This document shows, one piece after another, positions 47,277 through 56,302 of a DNA stretch of 64,000 nt. The notes under the pieces are model-generated. The model had not been told where the DNA came from and ran no database searches. It was given only the letters and a program-made list of their open reading frames with translations. Every line of letters begins with the position of its first letter. Positions within the stretch are counted from its first letter, which is position 1. Source of the DNA: Clostridiales bacterium (lineage in GTDB: Bacteria > Bacillota > Clostridia > TANB77 > CAG-508); assembly GCA_003507395.1 (NCBI GenBank), contig DNVW01000013.1:60706-124705 (forward strand). The letters run 5' to 3'. Both the position numbers and the translations under genes were made by a program.

Positions 47277-48181
47277 AAAAAATTATTGTAGAGGAAAAAG
47301 ATGTAGGAAAAAGATTAGATAGTTATATAGCAGAAAATTATAGTGAACTATCTAGAACAATGATAAAAAAGATAATTGAAACTAACAATATTTTGGTTAA
47401 TGAAAAGAAGCAAAAGGTTTCTTATAAAGTTCAGGCAAATGATGAGATTTGTATAAATGTGCCAAAAGCAAAAGAAACTAAGTTAGAAGCGGAAAATATA
47501 CCAATAGAAATAATATATGAAGATAATGATATAATAGTAGTAAATAAGCCAAAAGGATTAGTAGTTCACCCAGCTAATGGAAATCCAGATGGAACATTAG
47601 TAAATGCTATATTGGCAATATGTAAAAACAGCTTATCTGGTATAGGAGGCGAAATTAGACCAGGAATAGTTCATAGACTAGATAAAGACACATCTGGAAT
47701 AATTATAGTTGCTAAAAATGACATAGCTCATATAAATATTAGTAATCAAATAAAAGAAAGAAAAGTTAAAAAAACATATATAGCATTGGTAAGAGGAAAT
47801 GTGCCAGAAGAAGAGGCAACAATTAATATGCCAATAGGTAGAAGTACAAGAGATAGAAAAAAGATGGCAGTTAATAAAGATGGAAAACCAGCTATAACAC
47901 ATTTTAAAGTATTAAAAAGATATGGTAAATATACTTTGTTAGAAGTTAAAATAGAAACAGGAAGAACACATCAAATAAGAGTACATATGGCAGAAATAGG
48001 GTATCCAATTGTTGGAGATGCTGTTTATTCAAATGGGAAAAATGAATTTGGAGTAGAAGGTCAAATGCTACATGCATATAAATTAGAATTTGAACATCCA
48101 ACAACTAAAAAACATATGGAACTAATAGCTCCACTGCCACAGTATTTTAAGGAAATATTAGAAAAATTATATATAATATAA
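47273..48181 (+). CDS. rluD: Pseudouridine synthase, RluA/RluD family
   Basis: A 302-residue enzyme that isomerises specific uridines in 23S rRNA (or tRNA). N-terminal S4 domain (about 1-75, GKRLDSYIAENY), then the catalytic domain with VNKPKGLVVHP, the active-site HRLDKDTSG, and GRTHQIRVHM. Exact target sites are inferred by similarity only. It overlaps lspA by 4 nt. Confidence 0.93.
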   Translation: MKKIIVEEKDVGKRLDSYIAENYSELSRTMIKKIIETNNILVNEKKQKVSYKVQANDEICINVPKAKETKLEAENIPIEIIYEDNDIIVVNKPKGLVVHPANGNPDGTLVNAILAICKNSLSGIGGEIRPGIVHRLDKDTSGIIIVAKNDIAHINISNQIKERKVKKTYIALVRGNVPEEEATINMPIGRSTRDRKKMAVNKDGKPAITHFKVLKRYGKYTLLEVKIETGRTHQIRVHMAEIGYPIVGDAVYSNGKNEFGVEGQMLHAYKLEFEHPTTKKHMELIAPLPQYFKEILEKLYII

Positions 48182-48202
48182 AAAATAATGAAAGGAAAAA
48201 TA

Positions 48203-48919
48203 ATGGAACAAATAAGATTACAAAAATTTTTAGCTAATAGTGGAATATGCTCAAGACGAAAAGCAGAAGAATATATATTAGCAGGAAAAGTAAAAGTAAA
48301 TGGAAAAATAATAACAGAATTGGGAACAAAAGTAAATCCTGCTAAAGATGAAGTTACTTTTGAAGGAAAAGTAGTAAAAAATGTTGAAGATAAAATATAT
48401 ATACTACTAAATAAACCAATAGGATATGTTACAACAGCAAAAGACCAATTTAATAGAGAAACGGTTTTAGATCTAATAAATATAAAAGAAAAGGTGGTAC
48501 CAGTTGGAAGATTAGACATGTATACCTCAGGAGCATTAATCTTAAGTAATGATGGAGAATTTATATATAAAGTTACACATCCAAAATATGAAATAGAAAA
48601 GGCTTATAATGTTACTTTGAAAGGAAAAGTAACAGAAGAAGAAATAAAAGCATTAGAAAAAGGAGTTAAAATAGAAGATTATGTTTCTGGAAAGGCCAAA
48701 GTTAAAATATTAAAGATTGATGAGGAAAAAGATGTATCAAGAATAGAAATTATTATACATGAAGGAAAGAATAGAGAGGTCAGAAAAATGTGTAATGCAA
48801 TAGGAAAAAAGGTATTAGCATTGCATAGAAGTAGAATAGGAAATTTAAATGTAAAAGACTTGAAAATAGGAGAATGGAAATATTTAAATAACAAACAGAT
48901 TGAAAGCCTAATAAAGTAG
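48203..48919 (+). CDS. rluB: Pseudouridine synthase, RsuA/RluB family
   Basis: A 238-residue enzyme with S4 domain (IRLQKFLANSGICSRRKAE), catalytic block VPVGRLDMYTSGALILSNDGEF (the Asp of GRLD is catalytic) and C-terminal EGKNREVRKMCNAIG. The family modifies 16S or 23S rRNA; RluB-like is more likely than RsuA but not certain. ATG 48203 with AAAGGA 6 nt upstream is preferred over ATG 48188, which overlaps that site. It lies 21 nt after rluD. Confidence 0.92.
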   Translation: MEQIRLQKFLANSGICSRRKAEEYILAGKVKVNGKIITELGTKVNPAKDEVTFEGKVVKNVEDKIYILLNKPIGYVTTAKDQFNRETVLDLINIKEKVVPVGRLDMYTSGALILSNDGEFIYKVTHPKYEIEKAYNVTLKGKVTEEEIKALEKGVKIEDYVSGKAKVKILKIDEEKDVSRIEIIIHEGKNREVRKMCNAIGKKVLALHRSRIGNLNVKDLKIGEWKYLNNKQIESLIK

Positions 48920-48976
48920 ACAAATAAATAAATTTGTGATAGAATTATGCTATCTTAATAAGAGAGGATGGTTAAT

Positions 48977-49915
48977 ATGGTTAGAGATAATGAAATAAAA
49001 GCCACAGTATCTCCCTTTGCAATAAGACCAGGAGAAATAAAGGTTTTTGATGGCAAAGATGGATATGTTTCCATGAACCAAATTATACATAAGATAAATT
49101 TAGGACATATAAATGATTTACATTTTAAAATACTAGAATTAGTGAATGAGTTTGAATTTATTACTTCGAGACAAATATACCAAATGTTAGAGAGAAAAGG
49201 AATAGAGCCTGGGTCACAAGATAAACTAAATAACAAATTAGAACAATTAGTAAAATCTAAAATATTAACTAGATATTATTTTGACTCAAAAGATGGAAAA
49301 GGAATATATAGAGTATATTGCTTAGAAAAAATGGGGAAATATTTACTAGATTCAAGAGGAATAGAATGTAAATGGCAACCAACTGATAATACAAAACCAG
49401 TAGCCATGATAAAAAAGAGATTGGCAGGTAACCAAGTTATAATAGCATATTTAAATAAAGTAAAAGCTTATGATTCATATACTCCAAAGCCAGCCTTAAA
49501 AGCAAAAGTTTTAGGAAAAGTATTTAAAGCTTCAGGTGGAGGAATAAAATTAACTAAAAATGAAAAATCAATACAATTTTTATTTGAGGTGATAAGAAGA
49601 GAAGAAGACTGGGAAAAGAAATTAATAGAAAAGATGAAATTATATAAAGATTTCTATGAAAATTTCGTCCCAGGGGATTCTGGTTTTGCGTCTATACCAC
49701 AATTAATAATAGTATGTGAGGATGAAAAACATATAGCGGAAGTATTTAAACAAATAGTTATGAACCAATTAGAAATAGAAAAAATAAATCTATATTTTAC
49801 AACAGACTTAAAACAAAATTCAGATACTTTAGAAAATACATTAGTAACAATTAAATTGGATGAAAATACTAATAAATATCAAATGAATACAGCAGAAATT
49901 AAACTATTAAGTTAA
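48977..49915 (+). CDS. Winged-helix protein, replication-relaxation-like
   Basis: A 312-residue protein. An N-terminal winged helix (about 45-130, ILELVNEFEFITSRQIYQML ... LEQLVKSKILTRYYFD) is followed by an alpha/beta part (about 130-312) with IPQLIIVCEDEKHIAEVFK. This plan matches the replication-relaxation protein family found on plasmids and integrative elements, but identity is not certain. ATG 48977 is preferred over 48968 because AGAGAGG ends 9 nt before it. It is 1.4 kb from the VirD4-like ATPase gene, hinting at a shared mobile-element origin. Confidence 0.6.
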   Translation: MVRDNEIKATVSPFAIRPGEIKVFDGKDGYVSMNQIIHKINLGHINDLHFKILELVNEFEFITSRQIYQMLERKGIEPGSQDKLNNKLEQLVKSKILTRYYFDSKDGKGIYRVYCLEKMGKYLLDSRGIECKWQPTDNTKPVAMIKKRLAGNQVIIAYLNKVKAYDSYTPKPALKAKVLGKVFKASGGGIKLTKNEKSIQFLFEVIRREEDWEKKLIEKMKLYKDFYENFVPGDSGFASIPQLIIVCEDEKHIAEVFKQIVMNQLEIEKINLYFTTDLKQNSDTLENTLVTIKLDENTNKYQMNTAEIKLLS

Positions 49916-49971
49916 TAATTGAAAATAAATTTTTCAATTTATATATTTTTTAGAAAGGAACGTGAAAACAT

Positions 49972-51231
49972 ATGAAAATACCATTTTCAAAAGCTGACAT
50001 ACTATTGCCAGAAAAAGCAGATATGAGTAAATGGGCGGTTATAGCTTGTGATCAATATACATCAGAGCCAGAGTATTGGGAGGATGTAACTAAAATTGTA
50101 GGAAATAACCCATCAACATTAAGAGTAACATTACCAGAAATATATTTGGAAGAAAGTAATGTAACAGAAAGAATAGAAGAAGTAAACAGAGAAATGAAAA
50201 AATTGCTTGATAATGACTTTTTCAAAACATTAAAGGATAGTTTAATATATGTAGAAAGAACACAAGCAGACGGAAGAATAAGAAAAGGATTAATAGGAAA
50301 GGTAGATTTAGAGGATTATTCATTTGCAAAAGATTCACAAACACTAATTAGAGCTACAGAGGGAACGGTTTTAGAAAGAATACCACCTAGAGTAAGAGTA
50401 AGAGAAAATGCACCATTAGAATTACCACATATAATGTTATTAATAGATGATGATAAAAAACAAATAATAGAGGAATTAGCAAATAAAGTAAGTGAAAGTG
50501 ACAAAGTATATGATACAGACTTAATGAAAAATGGTGGTCATATAAAAGGATATAAACTTAATGATGAGCTTATAGAAAAAGTTTTTGATGGTATGTCAGA
50601 ATTAGCAGACAAAGAAGAATTTGAACGAAAATACAATGTTAAAGACAAAGGAGTTTTGCTATTCTCAGTAGGAGATGGAAACCACTCATTAGCTACAGCA
50701 AAAACATGTTACGAAAACTTAAAGAAAACATTACCAAAAGAAGAGTACGAAAATCATCCTGCAAGATATGCATTAGTAGAAGTAGTTAATTTACATAGTG
50801 AAGCCTTAGATTTTGAACCTATTCACAGAGTTGTATTTGGAGTTAATCCAGAGCACATGATAGAAGAATTTAAAAAATTCTATGAAACATCAGAAGAAGG
50901 AGAAGGTCAAATAATAGAATATGTATATAAAGGCAAAAAAGGTAAAATTTGTATAAAAAATCCTAAGTCAAATTTAGCAGTAGGAAGCTTACAAATATTT
51001 ATAGACGAATATTTAAAAAACAATGGCGGAAGAGTGGATTATATACATGGAGAAGAAACAACAGAAAAATTAGGAGAACAAGAAGGAAATATTGGATTCT
51101 TGCTACCAAAAATGCACAAATCAGAATTATTTAAAACAGTTATATTAGATGGAGCATTACCAAGAAAAACCTTCTCAATGGGACACAGTTATGACAAAAG
51201 ATATTATCTTGAAGCAAGAAAAATTAAATAG
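49972..51231 (+). CDS. DUF1015 family protein
   Basis: A 419-residue protein of the DUF1015 family. Landmarks: WAVIACDQYTSEPEYWEDV near the N-terminus, RIRKGLIGKVDLEDY, LFSVGDGNHSLATAKTCYE (ParB/sulfiredoxin-like signature) and ALVEVVNLHSEALDFEPIHR. Biochemical role unknown; members are common in Clostridia. AGAAAGGAACG precedes the ATG. It is monocistronic by spacing. Confidence 0.88.
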   Translation: MKIPFSKADILLPEKADMSKWAVIACDQYTSEPEYWEDVTKIVGNNPSTLRVTLPEIYLEESNVTERIEEVNREMKKLLDNDFFKTLKDSLIYVERTQADGRIRKGLIGKVDLEDYSFAKDSQTLIRATEGTVLERIPPRVRVRENAPLELPHIMLLIDDDKKQIIEELANKVSESDKVYDTDLMKNGGHIKGYKLNDELIEKVFDGMSELADKEEFERKYNVKDKGVLLFSVGDGNHSLATAKTCYENLKKTLPKEEYENHPARYALVEVVNLHSEALDFEPIHRVVFGVNPEHMIEEFKKFYETSEEGEGQIIEYVYKGKKGKICIKNPKSNLAVGSLQIFIDEYLKNNGGRVDYIHGEETTEKLGEQEGNIGFLLPKMHKSELFKTVILDGALPRKTFSMGHSYDKRYYLEARKIK

Positions 51232-51259
51232 AAAAAAATGCCACCCCTTTTTGGGGTGG
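51232..51259 (-). terminator. Intrinsic terminator of the VirD4-like gene
   Basis: Stem CCACCCC / GGGGTGG with a 5-nt loop. On the minus strand it is followed by CA and T7. It overlaps the end of the convergent DUF1015 gene and may serve both. Confidence 0.8.
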
Positions 51260-51271
51260 TAAATCTTTTGA

Positions 51272-53614
51272 TTAATTACTATTTCCTTTTTTTAAATCAA
51301 CTACAATTGCATCTTCATTATCAAATAAGAATTTAGAATCTGAATTATCAATTTTAATTGGATCATCTTCATTATAATCTTCGTCTAAATGTTTTTTTAT
51401 AATAGTATGTGCTTTTTCCTTTAATTTAGCATCTTGTGATATTCCACTAGTAAATTTATCAAAATTATATTCTTTTATTTTTTGTGGCTCTTTGTATTTA
51501 CTTTCTAAGCCAGCTACCTTACCTTTATCTACAATACTTTGACCTTTTAAATTTTTAACTTTGTATATAATCTGGTTACTTTTTAAAGATTTTATTTTAC
51601 CAGCACTAAAATTAGCAACCCATTTATATTCTATGTTTGACTTTTTCGAATCATATCCAAAATCATTTTTCTCTGAATCTGTTTGATAGCTATTGTTCCA
51701 TTTCCATTCTCTTTTAGTTTGCATTTCTGTTTCCCACCAAGTAATATCTTCTGGTAAAGCATTTCCAAATATTACTTTATTTATACAGTTTGATAATATT
51801 GTATCTCTAAAGTGTTTACCCGAACCGTTGGCTGAATTACCTTCTCCTTCTAATTGAGATAAGTTTTGGGCATCTAAAACTGTTGCTACTTTATACTTCC
51901 TATAAACAGTAAAGATTGGTTCTGTAGCCTTACAAATAAAATCTGGGAATGTGTCTATATATAAGAAATGTGGAATTCTTGTATTATCATTTCCAGGTCT
52001 AGATAGGATTGACTGTTGCATTAACAGTATAAAGAACAATCCAAAAGCTTTATGCGCATTAAGCCCTAAATCCCCTCTTCTTGTGCAAACAAGAGTAATT
52101 TCGCCTCTTTCTAAAGCTTTATCAAAATCTAAATTATTTGTTCTATTACATAAAATACTTTTTACACCAGGATATCTTAATAAATTATCTAATTCAGCAG
52201 AAGCTGTAAATACTGAAGTTTTAGTATTATTTAAATCTGTACTGCTTGCATAAAAGTTATTTTCCATATATCTAATTAGTATTCTATATTTATCAGCTAA
52301 TTCTGGTATTAGTTTCATTTGCTCTGTCATTTCTTCTACTAGGCTAAAATTATTTAACATATTTAGTAAATCTTCTAAGTTAGGTAAAGCACCTTCATGT
52401 AATCTTGGGTACATTTCTTTTAATAAAATAGAAAGATTTTCTAATATTTGTATAGCAGCATTTTCTCTAAAGGCTAAGCTTAAATCTGGTCTGTTTGTAG
52501 CAAATAAGCCTTTTAAAACAGAAGATATAGCAATACCTGTTTTTATAGGATCTTTATAAATAAAAGGATTTAATCCAACAGAATTAGAATCATTTGGGTC
52601 AATAATATTTACAGGTATTTTGAAATTCTTAGCTACACTTGCCATAGTTTCTATTGTGTTATAATCTGGTGACATATATGTTAAACCTAAATCTTTATAA
52701 ACAAATTTATTTCCAGAAGAAGAAATTAACATTTTTTTCATATAAGTCTTATATAAGTCAAGCTTATCTGGATTTGGTGTTAGCATACTTAAAGAAAAGT
52801 TTTCATTTAGATATTCATTAGTATATGGATATGTTAATGTGGCAATTCCAGTTTTTAAAGCTGTAAATCCCATTTCTTTTGCTACTTCTCTGAAGAAATA
52901 CTTTTTCTCAAAATCTCTAGCTATCATAGGTTCATAAATTGTAGTAGTTTTTCCAGAACCAGAAACACCAACAACAAGCAAAGACTCGAAACGTTTTGCT
53001 TCTGGTATTTTTACATCTACACCACTTTCAGTATCCATACATATTTTAACTTCACAAGTAAAATTTCCGACTTCTTCTGACTTAGCAGATAAATCAATTC
53101 CTGGATAATCAAAAATAGAATCTCTAATATCCTTAACATCATTAATTGAAAAGATAAGCCATTTAATTACTTTATAAAATGTTACAAGAGGTATATAGAT
53201 TCCTATAGCTGTAAATGCAGGTCTAAATAAATAAAAGAAATCTGTTACTAAGCCTACAAAATTAGGTAAAGATAATAAACCTAACCATATAAGAGCGTTT
53301 AGCCACTGTACAAGTGCAGAAATACAAACTATATAAAAACTAACAATGAATGTATGAAATATTCTTAGTTTATTAATATCTGCTCTAGCAAATTTTGAGC
53401 CAGAAGAGAAGAAAAATGCAAAAGACACACAGGCAATTGCTAAAGTATATTTAACAGGACCCCAATATGAATAGGAAACCCCTGTGAATATAATAAACAA
53501 CATTTCTACGATTCTATCTACTAATATGTAAAAAGATATTAATGATAATATATATGTTGCAAAAGTATTTCTATCTGTTTTTAGAAGTTTTAAAAATTTA
53601 TCAAAAAGCTTCAT
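51272..53614 (-). CDS. VirD4/TraG-like type IV coupling ATPase (orphan)
   Basis: A 780-residue membrane ATPase. Four N-terminal hydrophobic segments (about 18-165) precede a FtsK/VirD4-type motor: Walker A VVGVSGSGKTTT at about 217, IIDPNDSNSVGLNPF, and the C-terminal DAQNLSQLEG motif typical of VirD4/TraD. The Walker B strand reads PHFLYIDTFPDF, so the Asp is present but the usual catalytic Glu after it is Thr. About 180 residues of charged tail follow. Such proteins deliver DNA-protein complexes to type IV secretion channels; no relaxase, VirB4 or other mating genes are in the window. Confidence 0.8.
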   Translation of the reverse strand: MKLFDKFLKLLKTDRNTFATYILSLISFYILVDRIVEMLFIIFTGVSYSYWGPVKYTLAIACVSFAFFFSSGSKFARADINKLRIFHTFIVSFYIVCISALVQWLNALIWLGLLSLPNFVGLVTDFFYLFRPAFTAIGIYIPLVTFYKVIKWLIFSINDVKDIRDSIFDYPGIDLSAKSEEVGNFTCEVKICMDTESGVDVKIPEAKRFESLLVVGVSGSGKTTTIYEPMIARDFEKKYFFREVAKEMGFTALKTGIATLTYPYTNEYLNENFSLSMLTPNPDKLDLYKTYMKKMLISSSGNKFVYKDLGLTYMSPDYNTIETMASVAKNFKIPVNIIDPNDSNSVGLNPFIYKDPIKTGIAISSVLKGLFATNRPDLSLAFRENAAIQILENLSILLKEMYPRLHEGALPNLEDLLNMLNNFSLVEEMTEQMKLIPELADKYRILIRYMENNFYASSTDLNNTKTSVFTASAELDNLLRYPGVKSILCNRTNNLDFDKALERGEITLVCTRRGDLGLNAHKAFGLFFILLMQQSILSRPGNDNTRIPHFLYIDTFPDFICKATEPIFTVYRKYKVATVLDAQNLSQLEGEGNSANGSGKHFRDTILSNCINKVIFGNALPEDITWWETEMQTKREWKWNNSYQTDSEKNDFGYDSKKSNIEYKWVANFSAGKIKSLKSNQIIYKVKNLKGQSIVDKGKVAGLESKYKEPQKIKEYNFDKFTSGISQDAKLKEKAHTIIKKHLDEDYNEDDPIKIDNSDSKFLFDNEDAIVVDLKKGNSN

Positions 53615-53803
53615 TGTTTCACCACTTTCAATAATTATAATCTTACATATATATTATCTTACAAAATTATGAAAAAAACAAGACTTTTCGCAAAAAAACT
53701 TTGCACAAAAAGGATAACGGATATAATTAATGACATTATATTTAAATATTATAAGCATGAATAAAAAATATCAGGCTGAATATATTTCTGCTAGAGGGAT
53801 TTA

Positions 53804-55439
53804 ATGAAAAAAGAGAAAAAGCTAAAAAAAGAAAGTTTCATGAGTGGAGTATTAGTTTTAATGCTGTCACATATTTTAATTAAAGTATTAGGACTAATAT
53901 ATAAGGTATACTTAACTAATAAGGAAGGTTTTGGAGATAAGGGTAATGCCATATATTCAAGTGGATTCCAGATATATGCATTACTACTTACAGTTTCATC
54001 TGTTGGAATTCCAAATGCAGTTGCTAAATTAGTATCTGAGAGATTAGCAGTAGGCGATAGCAAAGGAGCACATAGAGTATTTAAGATAGCTTTTGTAACA
54101 TTTGCATTAATAGGATTTGCTTGTTCATTAATTTTATTTTTAGGAGCAGGACAAATAGCAACAAAATGGCTACAAATTCCAGAGGCTGAATATACTTTAG
54201 TAGCACTATCTCCATCAATATTTTTCGTTACATTAATTAGTGTAATTAGGGGATATTTTAATGGCAGAAACAATTTAAAAGTAACAGCAAATTCACAGAC
54301 AATAGAACAATTATTTAAGATGGTATTTACTGTTATAATAGTAGAATTACTTACAATAGTATCTGGAGCTAATACAGCAATAATGGCAGCAGGCGCGAAT
54401 TTAGCAACTACTTTAGCAACAGCAGTAGGATTTGCATATTTATACATATATTATAAAACTATAAGAAGAGAAATTGGGAAAGAAATTATCAAAACCGTTA
54501 ATTATAAACATAGAAGGATATTAAGTACAATAAAAGAAATACTAACAGTATCAATACCAATGTCTTTAATATCTGTATTAGGATCACTAAATAAGAGCAT
54601 AGATTCTATAACAGTGGTAAGAGGTTTAAAAAATTTTTTAAGTGAAAGTGAAGCGAAAATACAATATGGAATATTAAGCGGAAAAGTGGATACACTTGTA
54701 ATGCTACCAATGTCATTTAATGTAGCACTTATAACAACTTTAATACCAACAATAGCAGCGTCAAAAGCAATAGGAGATTTAGAAACAATAAAAAAGAGAG
54801 TATCTTTTTCACTACTACTAACAATATTGATAGGGTTACCATGTACAGTGGGATTAATATTTTTTGGAGGGCCTATATTAAAACTATTATTTCCAAGTCA
54901 AAGCAATGGTGTATTTGTATTACAGATAAGTGCCATTTCTATTATATTTATAGTCTTAGAGCAAACTATAAGTGGAACTTTACAAGGATTAGGAAAATCA
55001 ATAGTGCCAGCAATAGCCTTATCTGTAGGAGTGGCAATAAAACTAGTACTAAATTTAATACTAGTACCAATAAATCCAGATAAATTCATATTAGGACGGA
55101 GTAAATGGAGCAAGTCTAGCAACAGTAATTTGCCATTTGATTACAGTTACAATAGATTTTGCGATTTTGAAAAAAATAATAAATTTAAAATTAAAATTTT
55201 CAACATTTATTTTAAAACCAATATTAGCTACAGTAATGATGATAATTTGTGCATTATTTATATACAACAAATTAATATACATATTTGCTGAAAAAACAAG
55301 TTTAATATTAACTTTAGGTTTAGTTGTATTAATATATAGTATTTTAATTATTTTCTTAAAAATTTTTGATAAAAATAATTTATATATGATACCTTTTAAT
55401 AACAAAATATTTAAAATAATAAAACATGAAACCCAGTAA
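53804..55439 (+). CDS. spoVB: Polysaccharide/lipid II flippase (SpoVB/MurJ-like), needs a +1 frameshift at CGG codon 432
   Basis: A MOP-superfamily flippase with about 14 membrane helices, SpoVB/MurJ-like. N-terminal part: GVLVLMLSHILIKVLGLIYK, then helices and VIRGYFNGRNNL. After residue 431 (NPDKFILG) the frame meets CGG (55097-55099) and drifts into a non-membrane tail ending at 55291. Omitting base 55097 resumes with GVNGASLATVICHL and the last two helices, giving 544 residues ending at 55439, the family length. I treat it as one gene. SpoVB fits best; plain MurJ is possible. AGAGGGA precedes the ATG. Confidence 0.86.
55097..55099 (+). other. CGG +1 frameshift site in the SpoVB-like gene
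   Basis: Zero frame TTA-GGA-CGG-AGT; the conserved protein needs TTA-GGA-(C)-GGA-GTA (L-G-G-V). The extra base is 55097. Same signature as at 22389 and 63881. Confidence 0.75.
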
Positions 55440-55587
55440 AATACGAAGTTACAGAGAATTGGAATTGGCAAAGCCACTGATAAATAGAGTTATAGAAAAA
55501 AAACAACAAAAAAAGAAGGATTTTAAAGAACTTTGGCGAATAATGTTAATAGTAGATGTATTTATCTACATATTCAAAATCTTATAG
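55426..55587 (+). CDS. Possible small protein (53 residues) between spoVB and hup
   Basis: An ATG at 55426, overlapping the end of the flippase frame by 14 nt, opens a 53-codon frame ending in TAG inside the hup ribosome binding site (TAGGAGG). The product starts basic (KPSKIRSYRELE), has a KKQQKKK run and ends with a hydrophobic helix (LWRIMLIVDVFIYIFKIL). No ribosome binding site is visible, so it could be translationally coupled or not real. I do not recognise it. Confidence 0.4.
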   Translation: MKPSKIRSYRELELAKPLINRVIEKKQQKKKDFKELWRIMLIVDVFIYIFKIL

Positions 55588-55599
55588 GAGGTAATAAAA

Positions 55600-55878
55600 A
55601 TGAACAAATCAGAATTAATCGCAGCTATCGCAACTAAAACAGGAGAAACAAAAAAAGATGCTGAAGCAACATTAAATGCATTTGTAAATGTTGTATCAGA
55701 AACATTAGCAAAAGGAGACAAAGTTCAATTAGTTGGATTTGGATCTTTTGAAGTAAGAAAAAGAGCTGCTAGAAAGGGAAGAAACCCACAAACTAAAGAA
55801 GAAATAAAAATACCTGCATCTAAAGCACCTGTATTTAAAGCAGGAAAAGCTTTAAAAGATTTAGTAAATAAAAAATAA
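55600..55878 (+). CDS. hup: HU family DNA-binding protein
   Basis: A 92-residue HU, the nucleoid-compacting DNA-bending dimer. Signatures: [33 protein letters not shown] (the DNA-binding arm) and [17 protein letters not shown] lies 8 nt before the ATG, and a terminator follows the stop. Confidence 0.98.
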   Translation: MNKSELIAAIATKTGETKKDAEATLNAFVNVVSETLAKGDKVQLVGFGSFEVRKRAARKGRNPQTKEEIKIPASKAPVFKAGKALKDLVNKK

Positions 55879-55913
55879 GATTTGAAATTTATATAAATAT
55901 ATGAATTCATATG

Positions 55914-55946
55914 AAAGATACAGTTTAAATACTGTATCTTTTTTTG
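55914..55946 (+). terminator. Intrinsic terminator after hup
   Basis: Stem AAAGATACAGT / ACTGTATCTTT with a 6-nt loop and T-run. Confidence 0.9.
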
Positions 55947-55949
55947 GCT

Positions 55950-56003
55950 CAATTAGGGACAGTCCCCAATTGTCCCAATGGGACATTATGGGACACCCCT
56001 TTA
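55950..56003. repeat. Palindromic intergenic repeat (GGGACAGTCCC family)
   Basis: Contains GGGACAGTCCCC, then AATTGTCCCAATGGGACATT (a palindrome of TGTCCC/GGGACA) and GGGACACCCC. It closely matches the left half of the element at 32251. It lies directly after the hup terminator and 20 nt before the rnjA promoter. Confidence 0.75.
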
Positions 56004-56023
56004 ATACAATGAAGATAATAAAT

Positions 56024-56052
56024 TTGACAATTTATTAAAAAAAGTGTATAAT
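56024..56052 (+). promoter_or_regulatory. Consensus sigma-A promoter of rnjA
   Basis: Perfect TTGACA (56024-56029), 17-nt spacer, perfect TATAAT (56047-56052). It is 250 nt before the rnjA ATG. The palindrome TTACCAA-AA-TTGGTAA (56065-56080) lies just past the predicted start site and looks like an operator. Confidence 0.85.
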
Positions 56053-56302
56053 AATTAACAGTTGTTACCAAAATTGGTAAAGAAGAGATTTATATATATA
56101 AAATGAAGTATAATCGGAATATTAAATATTTATAATAATAAGTAGTAAAAATATGTTTAGTTTGTGCGGAAAAATTTTTAAACATATTTAATTTCTATTG
56201 TAAATCTAAATATAAATATTTTGTAATTATAATAGTTTTGAGATAAATAAACTATTTTTTAGTATATAAATTTGACAAAAATTAAGGAGGAGATATAAAA
56301 AT
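56053..56302 (+). promoter_or_regulatory. Long 5' leader of rnjA with two hairpins
   Basis: This gene-free stretch is the probable rnjA leader. After the palindrome at 56065-56080 comes an 11-bp perfect stem (AATATGTTTA / TAAACATATT core, 56149-56159 with 56179-56189). A second 8-bp stem, AATAGTTT / AAACTATT (56231-56238 with 56249-56256), is followed by T4 and resembles a weak terminator. No open frame with a ribosome binding site was seen here. AAGGAGGAG at its end serves rnjA. Confidence 0.5.
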
